This document shows, in pieces, positions 26,414 through 34,937 of a stretch of DNA of 64,000 bases; position 1 is the stretch's first letter; each line of letters begins with the position of its first letter. The notes under the pieces are model-generated. The model searched no databases. It saw only the letters and a list, made by a program, of their open reading frames with translations, and had not been told where the DNA came from. Position numbers and translations under genes: made by a program. This DNA is from Chthonobacter rhizosphaerae (GTDB lineage Bacteria > Pseudomonadota > Alphaproteobacteria > Rhizobiales > Pleomorphomonadaceae), in contig NZ_JACDIS010000009.1 in assembly GCF_013839525.1 (NCBI RefSeq), forward strand, positions 108,957 through 172,956. The letters run 5' to 3'.

Positions 26414-27406
26414 TCAGTCGTCCTCTTCGCCCGTGGCGATCCGGGCCTGGATCAGCACGAAGAGGAGCAGGAAGGCGCCGCGGATGACGCTCTGCCAGTA
26501 GGCGGACAGCGAGATCCAGCCCTTGCCGTTCTCGAAGTTCAGAACGTTGAACAGGAGCGCCAGCAGCATGGCGCCCGCGAACGTGGCCGCCACCGAGCCG
26601 ACGCCGCCGGTGAGGAGCGTGCCGCCCACCACCACGGACGCGATGGCGAACAGCTCCCAGCCGACGCCCTCGGTCGGCTGGCCCGCGCCGAACTGGGCGG
26701 CGAGGATCACGCCCGCCAGACCCGCGAGCGCGCCGGACGCCATGTAGACCCCGGTGAGGATCGTCTCCACCGACAGGCCCATCAGCCGCGAGGCGTCCTC
26801 GCTGCCGCCGACGGCCAGGATGCGCCGGCCGATCGGCCGGTGTTCCAGGACGACCCAGCCGATCACGAAGGCCGCCAGCATCACCCAGGCCGGGATGGGA
26901 AATCCGAGGAAGTCGTTCTGGCCGAAGGTGATGAAGGCGGTGTCCCAGGACACCGAGACCGACTGGTTGCCGGCCAGGAGGAGGGCGGTGCCGTAGGCCG
27001 CCAGCATCATCGCCAGGGTGGCGATGAAGGGCGCGATCTTCAGGCGCGTGACCACGAGGCCGTTGATCAGCCCGGCGAGGAGCCCGGCTCCCGTGCCGGC
27101 CGCCACGCCGGCCGCGAGGCCATAGCCGGACGCGTAGGCCGCCACCACGCTGCCGAGGGCCGCGACGCCGCCAACGGAAAGGTCGATGCCGCCGGTGATG
27201 ATGACGAAGCACATCCCGAGCGCGATGAGGGCGAACATCGAGTTGTAGCGGAGGAAGCTCAGGATGTTGTATTCGCTGAGAAAATTGTCGTAGCGCGCCC
27301 ACCCGAACAGGATCAGCGCGACGAGCGCCAGGACCACGCCCCAGCGCGCCATGGCGCGCGGGTTGCGAAGGGTGCGGCGAGCGGGGGCGGGGGCGACGGC
27401 GGTCAT
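26414..27406 (-). CDS. yjfF: Sugar ABC transporter permease (YjfF/RbsC family)
   Basis: A 330-residue permease with 8-10 hydrophobic segments. ALGMCFVIITGGIDLSVGGVAALGSVVAAY is the family core, and SVVVGGTLLTGGVGSVAATFAGA matches the second conserved loop. It is the last gene of a minus-strand ytfQ-ytfR-ytfT-yjfF arrangement, 3 bases after the other permease. It would form the membrane channel for galactofuranose or a similar sugar. The symbol is by order and similarity. Confidence 0.85.
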   Translation of the reverse strand: MTAVAPAPARRTLRNPRAMARWGVVLALVALILFGWARYDNFLSEYNILSFLRYNSMFALIALGMCFVIITGGIDLSVGGVAALGSVVAAYASGYGLAAGVAAGTGAGLLAGLINGLVVTRLKIAPFIATLAMMLAAYGTALLLAGNQSVSVSWDTAFITFGQNDFLGFPIPAWVMLAAFVIGWVVLEHRPIGRRILAVGGSEDASRLMGLSVETILTGVYMASGALAGLAGVILAAQFGAGQPTEGVGWELFAIASVVVGGTLLTGGVGSVAATFAGAMLLALLFNVLNFENGKGWISLSAYWQSVIRGAFLLLFVLIQARIATGEEDD

Positions 27407-27409
27407 GGC

Positions 27410-28420
27410 TCAGGAGCTTCCCTTGGCGCGCTGCTGGATCCAGACGGCGAGGATGATGAGGCCGGCCTTCACCACCAGGGCGGCGGCGTCCGGCACGCCG
27501 TTGGCGAGGAGCGTGTAGCGGACGAGCTGAATGACGAGCGCGCCGAGCAGCGTGCCGATCACCGAGGCCCGTCCGCCGGTGAGGAGGGTGCCGCCGACGG
27601 CGACCGCCGCGATGGCGTCGAGCTCCATGCCGAGACCGACGAGGTTGGCGTCCGCCGCGCCGTTGCGCGCGACCACGATCAGGCCGGCGAGGCCGGCGAG
27701 CGCGCCCGAGATGGCGTAGACCCAGCGCGAGATGCTCTTCGACGCGATGCCCGAGAGGCGCGCCGCGCGCGGGTTGCCGCCGACCGCCAGCAGCTGGCGA
27801 CCGAAGACGGTGCGCGTCAGCGCATAGCCGGCGACCGCCACGATGATCGCCATCAGGATCACCTGGACGGGCACGCCGAGGACGCGGCCGAGGCCGATGA
27901 ACTGGAACGTGGGTTCCTTGAAGACCTGGAGGTTGCCGTTCGTCATCACCTGGGCGATGCCGCGCCCCGCGATGAAGAGCACCAGGGTGGCGACGATCGG
28001 CTGGATGCGGAAGCGCGTCACCAGCCAGCCGTTGAAGAGGCCGAGGAGCGCCGCCGCCACGATCGGCACCGTGAAGGCGAGGGCGAGGCCGAGACCGGGC
28101 GAGACCGGGAAGAGCTTGCCCATGAAGATCAGCGGGGCGAGCGTGCCGGAGATGGCCATCAGCGAGCCGACCGACAGGTCGATGCCGCCGGCCGCGATCA
28201 CCAGCGTCATCCCGACGCCGACGATCACGATGGCGCAGACCTGGGTGAGGTTCACGTTCACCGTCTGCCAGGACAGGAAGTTCGGCGTGAACGCGGCGTT
28301 GAACAGGATCAGGAGGACGAGGGCGACCAGCACGCCGTAGCGCCGGACGGCCTCGGCCATGGAGGCGCGGCGGGGCGCGGCCTCGGCAGGGCGGTGGACC
28401 TGGACGGACGTGTCAGCCAT
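27410..28420 (-). CDS. ytfT: Sugar ABC transporter permease (YtfT/RbsC family)
   Basis: A 336-residue permease with GVGMTLVIAAGGIDLSVGSLMAISGTLAPL and AVAVGGTLLTGGRASVIGTLLGALV, both diagnostic for the RbsC family. About nine transmembrane helices. The start overlaps the ATPase stop by 8 bases, so it is coupled. It pairs with the following permease, giving a heterodimeric channel as in E. coli YtfT-YjfF. Confidence 0.86.
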   Translation of the reverse strand: MADTSVQVHRPAEAAPRRASMAEAVRRYGVLVALVLLILFNAAFTPNFLSWQTVNVNLTQVCAIVIVGVGMTLVIAAGGIDLSVGSLMAISGTLAPLIFMGKLFPVSPGLGLALAFTVPIVAAALLGLFNGWLVTRFRIQPIVATLVLFIAGRGIAQVMTNGNLQVFKEPTFQFIGLGRVLGVPVQVILMAIIVAVAGYALTRTVFGRQLLAVGGNPRAARLSGIASKSISRWVYAISGALAGLAGLIVVARNGAADANLVGLGMELDAIAAVAVGGTLLTGGRASVIGTLLGALVIQLVRYTLLANGVPDAAALVVKAGLIILAVWIQQRAKGSS

Positions 28421-29930
28421 GGGGCGCTCCGGTGGTGGGGACGTCGGACGCCATGGCGGCCATGATGGAGGTCTCGTCGATCTCGCCGGCGTGCAGGTCG
28501 CGCACCGACCGGCCGTCGGACAGCACCGTCACCCGGTCGGCGAGGCTGATGATCTCCTCCAGCTCGGACGACACCATCACGACGCCGAGGCCGGCGCCGG
28601 CGAGCTCGCGGATCATGGTGAGCACGTCGGCCTTGGCGCCCACGTCGATGCCTCGCGTCGGCTCGTCCACGATCAGGAGGCGGGGGTTCATGGCGAGCCA
28701 GCGGGCGAGCAGCACCTTCTGCTGGTTACCGCCCGAGAGTTCGCGGATCTTCTGGTCCGGTGAGGCGAGCTTGATGCCGAGCCGCCGGATGAAGCGGTTC
28801 ACCACCTCGCGCTGGGCGGCCCGGTCGATCACGCCGGCCTTGGCGAGGCGGGGCATAAGGGCGAGCGTCAGGTTCTCGGCGACGCTCATGTCCGGGATGA
28901 TGCCCTCGATCTTGCGGTCCTCGCTGAGGAAGCCGAAGCCCGCCTCGATCGCCTCCGAGGGCTCGCCGAAGGCGACGTCGCGGCCGTCGAGCTTCAGCGA
29001 ACCGGCCTCGGGCCGGTCCGCGCCGAAGAGCACGCGGGCGGTCTCCGTCCGGCCGGAGCCGAGGAGGCCGGCGAGCGCGACCACCTCGCCGGAGTGGACG
29101 GCAAGATCCACGTCGCGCAGGCGCCGGCCGCGGGCGAGGCCCGCCGCCTCCACGATGGGGGCGCCGGCCTTGTGGGGCGGGGCGTCGTGCAGGCGGTGCT
29201 CGGCGGCGGCGAGGGCCCGGCCCAGCATGGCGGTGACGAGGTCCATCTTGGTGATGGCCGACATGGGATGGACGCCGATTGTGGCGCCGTCGCGCATGAT
29301 CGTCACCCGGTCGCAGACGGCGTAGAGCTCGTCCAGCCGGTGGCTGACGAAGAGGACGGAGACGCCGTCGCGCTTCAGGGTGCGGATCGTGTCGAACAGC
29401 GTCGCCACCTCGCGCTCGTCGAGCGAGGAGGTGGACTCGTCCATGACCACGAGGCGCGCCTTGCGGCTGACCGCGCGGGCGATGGCCACCATCTGGCGGG
29501 TCGCGGCATTGAAGGTGGAGAGCGGCGCCTGCACGTCCACCGACACGTTGAACCGGGCGAGCGCCGCCTCCGCCTCGCGGTTCATCCGGCGCCAGTCGAT
29601 GAAGCCGAGCCGGGTGGGCTCGCGACCGAGGAAGACGTTCTCCGCCACCGATCGGTGCGGGACGAGGTTGATCTCCTGGTAGATGGTGCTGATGCCGGCG
29701 TCCTGGGCGGCGCCCGGATTGGGGAAGTCCACCGGCCGGCCGTCGAACGTCAGCGTGCCCTCGTCGCGGCGGTAGGCGCCGGTGAGGATCTTGATCATGG
29801 TCGACTTGCCGGCGCCGTTCTGGCCGACGAGCGCCATCACCTCGCCGGGTTCGATCTCCAGCGACGCGTCGACGAGCGCCGGCACGGCATTGAACGCCTT
29901 TCGGATGCCATGCATGGCGACGAGGGCCAT
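28413..29930 (-). CDS. ytfR: Sugar ABC transporter ATP-binding protein (YtfR/RbsA family)
   Basis: A 505-residue tandem ATPase. The first half has Walker A GQNGAGKSTMIKIL; the second has LLGSGRTETARVLFG, LSGGNQQKVLLARWLAMNPR and VDEPTRGIDVGAKAD. The start at 29930 has GGAGG 8 bases upstream; earlier in-frame Met codons lack such a site. It powers uptake through the two permeases. The first-half signature reads STFNAATRQMVAIARAV, the usual degenerate RbsA form. Confidence 0.9.
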   Translation of the reverse strand: MALVAMHGIRKAFNAVPALVDASLEIEPGEVMALVGQNGAGKSTMIKILTGAYRRDEGTLTFDGRPVDFPNPGAAQDAGISTIYQEINLVPHRSVAENVFLGREPTRLGFIDWRRMNREAEAALARFNVSVDVQAPLSTFNAATRQMVAIARAVSRKARLVVMDESTSSLDEREVATLFDTIRTLKRDGVSVLFVSHRLDELYAVCDRVTIMRDGATIGVHPMSAITKMDLVTAMLGRALAAAEHRLHDAPPHKAGAPIVEAAGLARGRRLRDVDLAVHSGEVVALAGLLGSGRTETARVLFGADRPEAGSLKLDGRDVAFGEPSEAIEAGFGFLSEDRKIEGIIPDMSVAENLTLALMPRLAKAGVIDRAAQREVVNRFIRRLGIKLASPDQKIRELSGGNQQKVLLARWLAMNPRLLIVDEPTRGIDVGAKADVLTMIRELAGAGLGVVMVSSELEEIISLADRVTVLSDGRSVRDLHAGEIDETSIMAAMASDVPTTGAPHG

Positions 29931-30020
29931 CGGCTTGCCTCCGGTCTCTGCGAGGGGCTTGTCATGCGAACGGGCCGGCCGGCGGTTGCCCGCCGGCCGG
30001 CCGATCACGCGCGGGCCGGA

Positions 30021-30998
30021 TCAGTAGGCGTTGGCCACTTCCTCGGCCGCGTTTGACTTGTCGTAGAACGCGTCGATGTTCTTCACCCACGGCTCGATCG
30101 TCTCGCCGTTGACGTAGCGCTGCATGGTCTCGAAGGCCTTGGGCCCGAAGCGCGGGTTGCACTCCACCACCGCGGCGATCTTGCCGTCGACCACCGCCTG
30201 CACGGCTTCCTTGCCGCCGTCGATGGAGAGCACCATCACGTCCTTGCCGGGCGTCTTGCCGGCGGCCTCCAGGGCGGCGATCGCCCCCATGGCCATCTCG
30301 TCGTTGTGGGCGTAGATCACGTCCGCGTCCGGATGGGCCTGCAGCAGGGCCTCGGCCACCTGGCGGCCCTTGTCGCGGGCGAAGTCGCCGGACTGGGAGG
30401 CGACGACCTGGAAGGCCGGGTTCGACGCGATGGTGTCGTCGAAGCCCTTCTTGCGGTCGTTGGCCGGCGACGAGCCGGTGGTGCCCTCCAACTGGATGAT
30501 CTTGGCGCCCTCCGGCTTCTCCTTCATCAGGAACTCGGCGATGCGCTTGCCCTCGTCGATGAAGTCGGAGCCGATGAAGGTGACGTAGTCCTCGCCGGCC
30601 TTGGCGAGCGACTGGTCCACGTTGCGGTCGAGCAGGATGACCGGGATGCCGGCCTTCTTGGCGGCCATCACGGCCGGGATCAGCGGCTTCTCCTCGCGCG
30701 GGGCGAGAAAGATGATGTCGACGCCCTGGGCGATCATGGAGTTGACGTCGGCGACCTGCTTGGCGGCCGAGCCGGCGGCGTCGGTATAGACGAGCTGGTA
30801 GCCGAGCTTCTCCGCCTCGGCCTTCATGCTCTCGGTCTGGGCGATGCGCCAGGGGTTGTTGGACTCGGTCTGCGCGAAGCCGACCTTGTAGGTGTCCTTC
30901 TTCTCCAGCGGCGGCAGGCCCTGGGCATAGGCGGCGGAAAGGCCGACCGCCAGGGCGGCGGTCGCCATCAGGACCACGCGACGGGTAAGCATGGGCAT
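30021..30998 (-). CDS. ytfQ: Sugar ABC transporter substrate-binding protein (YtfQ-like)
   Basis: A 325-residue periplasmic protein with signal peptide RRVVLMATAALAVGLSAAYA. The mature part starts near QGLPPLEKKDTYKVGFAQTE. SMKAEAEKLGYQLVYTDA, SMIAQGVDIIFLAPREEKP, VILLDRNVD, IIQLEGTTGSSPANDRKKGF, SQSGDFARDKGRQVAE and YAHNDEMAMGAIAALEAAGK match E. coli YtfQ closely by eye, a galactofuranose-binding protein. GGAGG lies 6 bases before ATG 30998. It heads the transporter operon; the sugar in this organism is inferred. Confidence 0.88.
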   Translation of the reverse strand: MPMLTRRVVLMATAALAVGLSAAYAQGLPPLEKKDTYKVGFAQTESNNPWRIAQTESMKAEAEKLGYQLVYTDAAGSAAKQVADVNSMIAQGVDIIFLAPREEKPLIPAVMAAKKAGIPVILLDRNVDQSLAKAGEDYVTFIGSDFIDEGKRIAEFLMKEKPEGAKIIQLEGTTGSSPANDRKKGFDDTIASNPAFQVVASQSGDFARDKGRQVAEALLQAHPDADVIYAHNDEMAMGAIAALEAAGKTPGKDVMVLSIDGGKEAVQAVVDGKIAAVVECNPRFGPKAFETMQRYVNGETIEPWVKNIDAFYDKSNAAEEVANAY

Positions 30999-31087
30999 CG
31001 TACTCCTCCCTTGTTTGAGCGCCATTCTCCTCCCGGCGCCCTTGCTTCAAAGAGTGCGGCAAACACCATCAAGGTCAATCACTGGCA

Positions 31088-31105
31088 GAACGGGCTTTGC
31101 CGTTC
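31088..31105. promoter_or_regulatory. Inverted repeat upstream of ytfQ
   Basis: GAACGG-GCTTTG-CCGTTC, a perfect 6+6 inverted repeat about 90 bases before the ytfQ start, in the 227-base gap after the dehydratase gene. Candidate operator or small hairpin; it does not match the 34-kb operators. Confidence 0.3.
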
Positions 31106-31225
31106 GTATTTCAGGCTCCTCGTGCCGCCGTCCGGACGATCCGGCCGTGATCTCCCTCGATCCACTCCGCCCGGACACTTGTGCCGGACGAGGTTCTGTT
31201 TCGGATCCGACGTCTCCCGTCCTCC

Positions 31226-32365
31226 TCAGGCGCGGGACGCCGGATCCGCATCTTCCAGCTTGTCCCAGTCGAACACGACGCCCGTGCCGGGCTCGTCCGG
31301 CGCGACGGCGAGTCCGTCCTCCATCACGAGCGGGCGGCGGGTGTAGCGGTCGATCGGGAAGCTGTGGACCTCCAGCCAGCCGGCGTTCTCCTGGGCGGAG
31401 ACGAGGCTGACGTGCAACTCCTGCATGCCGTGGCTGCAGGCCGGGATGCCCTTCTCCTTCGCCATGCGGGCGGCGCGCAGCCAGCCGGTGATGCCGCCGC
31501 AGTTGGAGGCGTCCGGCTGGATGAAGCTCAGCCCCGCATGGTCGAGAGCCATCCGGAATTCGTGGTGGGTGTGGAAGTTCTCGCCTGACGCCAGCGGCAT
31601 CCCGGTCTCGGCGGCGATGCGCGCGGTGCCGAACCAGTCCTCCGGCTCGGTCGGCTCCTCGAACCAGAGGAGGTCGAACGGCTGAAAGGCGCGGGCGGCC
31701 TCGATCGCCTGCTCGACCGAGAGGCCGTAGTTGGCGTCCACCGCGAACCCGACGTCGGGCCCGATCGCCTCGCGGACGGCCGCGACCCGGGCGACGTCGT
31801 CGTCAAGGTCCGGCCGCCCGACCTTGATCTTGACGGCGTTGAAGCCGCGGGCCACGTGCGCCCTGACGCTCTCCACCAGCCGCTCGCGGGAGAAGTTGAG
31901 GTCGACGCCGCCCCGGTAGGCCTTCGTGGTCCTGCCGGCGCCGCCCGCCATGCGCCAGAGCGGCTGGCCCGCCGTCCGGCAGCGGATGTCCCAGAGGGCG
32001 ATGTCCACGGCCGACATGGCGAAGGCCGCGATGCCGCCCCGCCCCACATAGTGGATATGCCACCACAGGCCCTCGGCGATGGCTTCCACGTCGCCGGCGT
32101 CGCGGCCGAGGAGGAAGGGCGTCAGGTCGTCCTCCACCATGGCCAGGATGGCTCGGCCGCCCTTGCCGCCGGTGTAGGTGTAGCCGGTGCCCTCGCGTCC
32201 GTCCGCGGTGCGGATCGTGACGGTGACCAGCTCGAAATGGGTGTGGTCGCCGTGCTTGGCGTCGGAGAGCACCTCGTCCAGCGGCACGCGGAAGAGCCGG
32301 GCGCGGACGTCCCGGATGGCGGATCCGGAGCTGCTGTCGGACGGGGTCTGGGCCGGGCTGGACAT
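31226..32365 (-). CDS. Mandelate racemase/muconate lactonizing enzyme family; probable sugar-acid dehydratase
   Basis: A 379-residue enolase-superfamily protein. The capping N-terminal domain ([20 protein letters not shown]) is followed by the barrel with base [10 protein letters not shown] (KxK), metal ligands in [16 protein letters not shown] and ASGENFH, and the second catalytic His in [10 protein letters not shown], with QPDASNCGG before it. By eye it resembles galactarate/talarate dehydratases of the mandelate racemase subgroup. Start 32365; the frame is open upstream without family sequence. It lies between the aldehyde dehydrogenase and the sugar transporter genes, all on one strand, which supports a role in dehydrating an oxidised sugar. 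Confidence 0.87.
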   Translation of the reverse strand: MSSPAQTPSDSSSGSAIRDVRARLFRVPLDEVLSDAKHGDHTHFELVTVTIRTADGREGTGYTYTGGKGGRAILAMVEDDLTPFLLGRDAGDVEAIAEGLWWHIHYVGRGGIAAFAMSAVDIALWDIRCRTAGQPLWRMAGGAGRTTKAYRGGVDLNFSRERLVESVRAHVARGFNAVKIKVGRPDLDDDVARVAAVREAIGPDVGFAVDANYGLSVEQAIEAARAFQPFDLLWFEEPTEPEDWFGTARIAAETGMPLASGENFHTHHEFRMALDHAGLSFIQPDASNCGGITGWLRAARMAKEKGIPACSHGMQELHVSLVSAQENAGWLEVHSFPIDRYTRRPLVMEDGLAVAPDEPGTGVVFDWDKLEDADPASRA

Positions 32366-32424
32366 GGGATGCGGACGCTCGGGACTTTCGTGGTCGAAGA
32401 GGGAGGGGGCGCGGCCGGCGGCCG

Positions 32425-33903
32425 TCAGCCCCAGTTCACGTACATGGTCTTTCGGCGGAAATAGCCGTCGAGGCCGTACTTGCCGTCCTCGCCGCCGAGG
32501 CCCGACTGGCGCCAGCCGGTGTGGAAGCCCTGCACGAGTTCGCCGCAGGTGCGGTTGAAGTAGATCTCGCCGAAGTGGAGCCCCTCCACGGTGCGCATCA
32601 GCCGCTTGAGGCTCGACGACCAAACGTAGGCGGAGAGCCCGAAGGCGCTGTCGTTGGCATGGCGGAGCGCTTCCTCGAAATCGTCCACCACCATCGCCGG
32701 CACGACCGGGCCGAAGATCTCCTGCTGCATGGCCGGCAGCCCGTTGTCCCTGGCGAGGAGCACCGTCGGGGCGTACCAGTGGCCCTTGGCGTGCTCGCCG
32801 TCTCTCAGCGGCCCGCCTGGGAGCAGGATCTCGGCCCCGGCCGCGACGCTGGCGTCCACGATGGCGGCGACCTTGTCCACCTCCGGGGCGCTGATCTTCG
32901 GCCCCATGTCCGGGTCGGTCAGCGGGTCGGCGATGCGCAGCGCCCGCGCCTTGGCGACGAACTTGTCGAGGAATTCGTCGGCGATCGCCCGGTGCAGATA
33001 CATGCGCTCGTTGCAGGTGCAGATCTGCCCGCAGTTGGTGAAGCGCGCCGTGATCGCCGCGTCCACGGCGCGGTCGATGTCCGCGTCGTCGAGCACGATG
33101 AAGGGAGCCTTGCCGCCGAGTTCCAGGCGCAGGACCTTGATCTGCGGGGCGCCGGCCGCGTAGATCTCCCGGCCCGCGCGGGTGCTGCCGGTCATGGTGA
33201 CGAGGTCCGACGACGGGCTCTCCACGAGGGCCTGGCCGACCGTGCGGCCGGCGCCCGTGACCACGTTCACCACGCCCTTCGGGATGCCGACCGTCTCGGC
33301 GAGGGCCGCGATGGCGAGGCCCGACAGGGGCGTGAACTCGTGGGCCTTGAGCACGAAGGTGTTGCCGGCGACGAGGGCCGGGCCGAGCTTGCGGGTGGTG
33401 AGCGCGGCCGGGTAGTTCCAGGCGGTGAGCCCGACCACCACGCCGTGCGGCACCCGGCGGATCCAGACCTCCTCGTCGGGCGAGTCGGAGGGGAGAATGT
33501 CGCCCTCGATGCGGCGGGCGCTCTCGGCGGCATAGCGCAGGAAGGTCTCGGTGGCGGCGATCTCGCCGCGCGCTTGGCCGATCGGCTTGCCCTGCTCGGC
33601 GACCACGAGGCGGGCGAGAAGGTCGGCGTTCTCGTCGATGGCATCCGCGAGGGCATCCACCGCCTTGCCGCGCTCATAGGCCGGGAGCGCGGCCCAGGCG
33701 GGCTGCGCGGCCCTGGCGGCAGCGAGCGCCGCTTCCGCGTCGGCGGCCGTGCCGTCCGGAATGGTGGCGATGATGGCCTCGGTCGCCGGGTTCTCGACCT
33801 CGATCTCCCCGGAGCTGCCGCCCCCGGTCCATTCGCCGCCGATGAGCATGCGGGCCCGCATCACGGACCGGTCGGTGAGCGCGGTGGCGAGGTCCTGGAG
33901 CAC
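32425..33903 (-). CDS. Aldehyde dehydrogenase (AldA-like)
   Basis: A 492-residue NAD-dependent aldehyde dehydrogenase. [20 protein letters not shown] and the Lys of VLKAHEFTP form the coenzyme site; LELGGKAP holds the general base Glu and [16 protein letters not shown] the catalytic Cys. The GQ-C-CNER pattern and the end [20 protein letters not shown] match E. coli AldA (lactaldehyde/glycolaldehyde dehydrogenase). I chose GTG 33903 with GGGAGGAGG just upstream; earlier in-frame codons would run into the operator-like palindrome at 33937. It is divergent from the FadR-type regulator and is probably its target. Confidence 0.9.
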   Translation of the reverse strand: MLQDLATALTDRSVMRARMLIGGEWTGGGSSGEIEVENPATEAIIATIPDGTAADAEAALAAARAAQPAWAALPAYERGKAVDALADAIDENADLLARLVVAEQGKPIGQARGEIAATETFLRYAAESARRIEGDILPSDSPDEEVWIRRVPHGVVVGLTAWNYPAALTTRKLGPALVAGNTFVLKAHEFTPLSGLAIAALAETVGIPKGVVNVVTGAGRTVGQALVESPSSDLVTMTGSTRAGREIYAAGAPQIKVLRLELGGKAPFIVLDDADIDRAVDAAITARFTNCGQICTCNERMYLHRAIADEFLDKFVAKARALRIADPLTDPDMGPKISAPEVDKVAAIVDASVAAGAEILLPGGPLRDGEHAKGHWYAPTVLLARDNGLPAMQQEIFGPVVPAMVVDDFEEALRHANDSAFGLSAYVWSSSLKRLMRTVEGLHFGEIYFNRTCGELVQGFHTGWRQSGLGGEDGKYGLDGYFRRKTMYVNWG

Positions 33904-33936
33904 GAAGCCTCCTCCCGAGATGCTGCGGCTGAACAG

Positions 33937-33951
33937 TTTGGTCGTACCAAA
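33937..33951. promoter_or_regulatory. Operator-like palindrome before the AldA-like gene
   Basis: TTTGGTCGTACCAAA: perfect half-sites TTTGGT and ACCAAA with a 3-base centre. It lies 34 bases before the GTG start of the aldehyde dehydrogenase and matches the site at 34093-34107. The T-G-G-T / A-C-C-A form is typical of FadR-subfamily GntR sites. Confidence 0.75.
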
Positions 33952-34092
33952 CAAGGTGCGTGAGTGAAGATCTGATCGGACCGCGAGTCAATCCCCTTTT
34001 CATATATCCAGGGACTGCCATCTCAGCCGCGCAGGGTGCACGCAGGCAGGTCGGCTTGATTTTCCGAACTGGTTCAGCAACACTCGCTCGAG

Positions 34093-34107
34093 TTTGGTTC
34101 GACCAAG
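34093..34107. promoter_or_regulatory. Operator-like palindrome before the FadR-type regulator
   Basis: TTTGGTTCGACCAAG: half-sites TTGGT and ACCAA around a 3-base centre, nearly the same as the site at 33937-33951. Its end is 6 bases before the regulator's ATG, so binding would block both initiation of transcription nearby and ribosome access; autoregulation is likely. Confidence 0.75.
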
Positions 34108-34113
34108 AAATCC

Positions 34114-34845
34114 ATGGCGCCCCTCGACACACCCTTCATCGATCTTGCCGAAGCCGCTTCCGGACGGGCCGCCGACCAGCTGGTCGGCGCCCTGGAGGCC
34201 CGCATCGCCTCCGGCGACCTCGCCGATGGGGCGCATCTGCCGGCCGAGCGGGACCTGATGGCCGAGTTCGGCACCAGCCGCACGGTGGTGCGCGAGGCGA
34301 TCGCCCGTCTGGCGAGCCGGGGCCTCGTGGAAAGCCGGCCGCGCTATCGGCCGGTCGTCCGGCGGCCGGGATACGACGCGGCCCTGAGCGCCGTCGGCGG
34401 GGTGGTGACGCACCTTCTGAAGCAGCCGGGCGGCGTGAAGAACCTCTACGACACGCGCATCTACCTGGAGGCCGCGCTGGCCCGGACGGCGGCCCTGTCC
34501 GCCCGCAAGGACGACATCGCGGCCCTGCGCGACGCCCTGGAGGCCAACCAGGAGGCGATCCCGGATTCGCAGCGATTCTACGCCACCGACGTCGCCTTCC
34601 ACGCGGTGCTCTACCGGGTGCCGCGCAACCCGATCTTCCCGGCGGTGCACAAGGCCTTCACGTCGTGGCTGGCGAGCCACTGGCAGCAGATGCCCCGCTC
34701 GCCCGAGCGCAACCGCATCAACTACCTGAGCCACAAGGCCATTTTCGACGCGATCGTGGAACGCGATCCCGACGCCGCCGAGAAGGCGCTGACGTCCCAC
34801 CTGAACGCGGCCTGGGAATACGTGCGCGGCACGTTCGAGGACTGA
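34114..34845 (+). CDS. FadR/GntR family transcriptional regulator
   Basis: A 243-residue regulator. Residues about 15-85 are a GntR winged helix: IASGDLADGAHLPAERDLMAEFG, TSRTVVREAIARLASRGLVE. The rest is an FCD ligand domain with DTRIYLEAALARTAAL, DVAFHAVLYRVPRNP and NYLSHKAIFDAIVERD, whose Asp and His residues bind a metal and a carboxylate effector. The divergent aldehyde dehydrogenase, dehydratase and sugar transporter genes, and the following oxidoreductase, are likely targets. The effector is probably a sugar acid; that is inference. Confidence 0.9.
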   Translation: MAPLDTPFIDLAEAASGRAADQLVGALEARIASGDLADGAHLPAERDLMAEFGTSRTVVREAIARLASRGLVESRPRYRPVVRRPGYDAALSAVGGVVTHLLKQPGGVKNLYDTRIYLEAALARTAALSARKDDIAALRDALEANQEAIPDSQRFYATDVAFHAVLYRVPRNPIFPAVHKAFTSWLASHWQQMPRSPERNRINYLSHKAIFDAIVERDPDAAEKALTSHLNAAWEYVRGTFED

Positions 34846-34891
34846 TCGGCGAGGACTGATCGGCGACGAGGATCGGCGAAGACCGACCGGC
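34837..34891. repeat. Degenerate 14-bp tandem repeat covering the FadR-type stop codon
   Basis: GAGGACTGATCGGC occurs twice exactly (34837-34850, 34851-34864) and is followed by two decayed copies to 34891. The first copy contains the stop codon, so repeat expansion would not change the protein. It lies just before the GMC oxidoreductase ribosome site. Confidence 0.7.
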
Positions 34892-34937
34892 GGGGAACGG
34901 CCGGACCAACAAGACACAAGCATGGGAGGCCCGGCGC

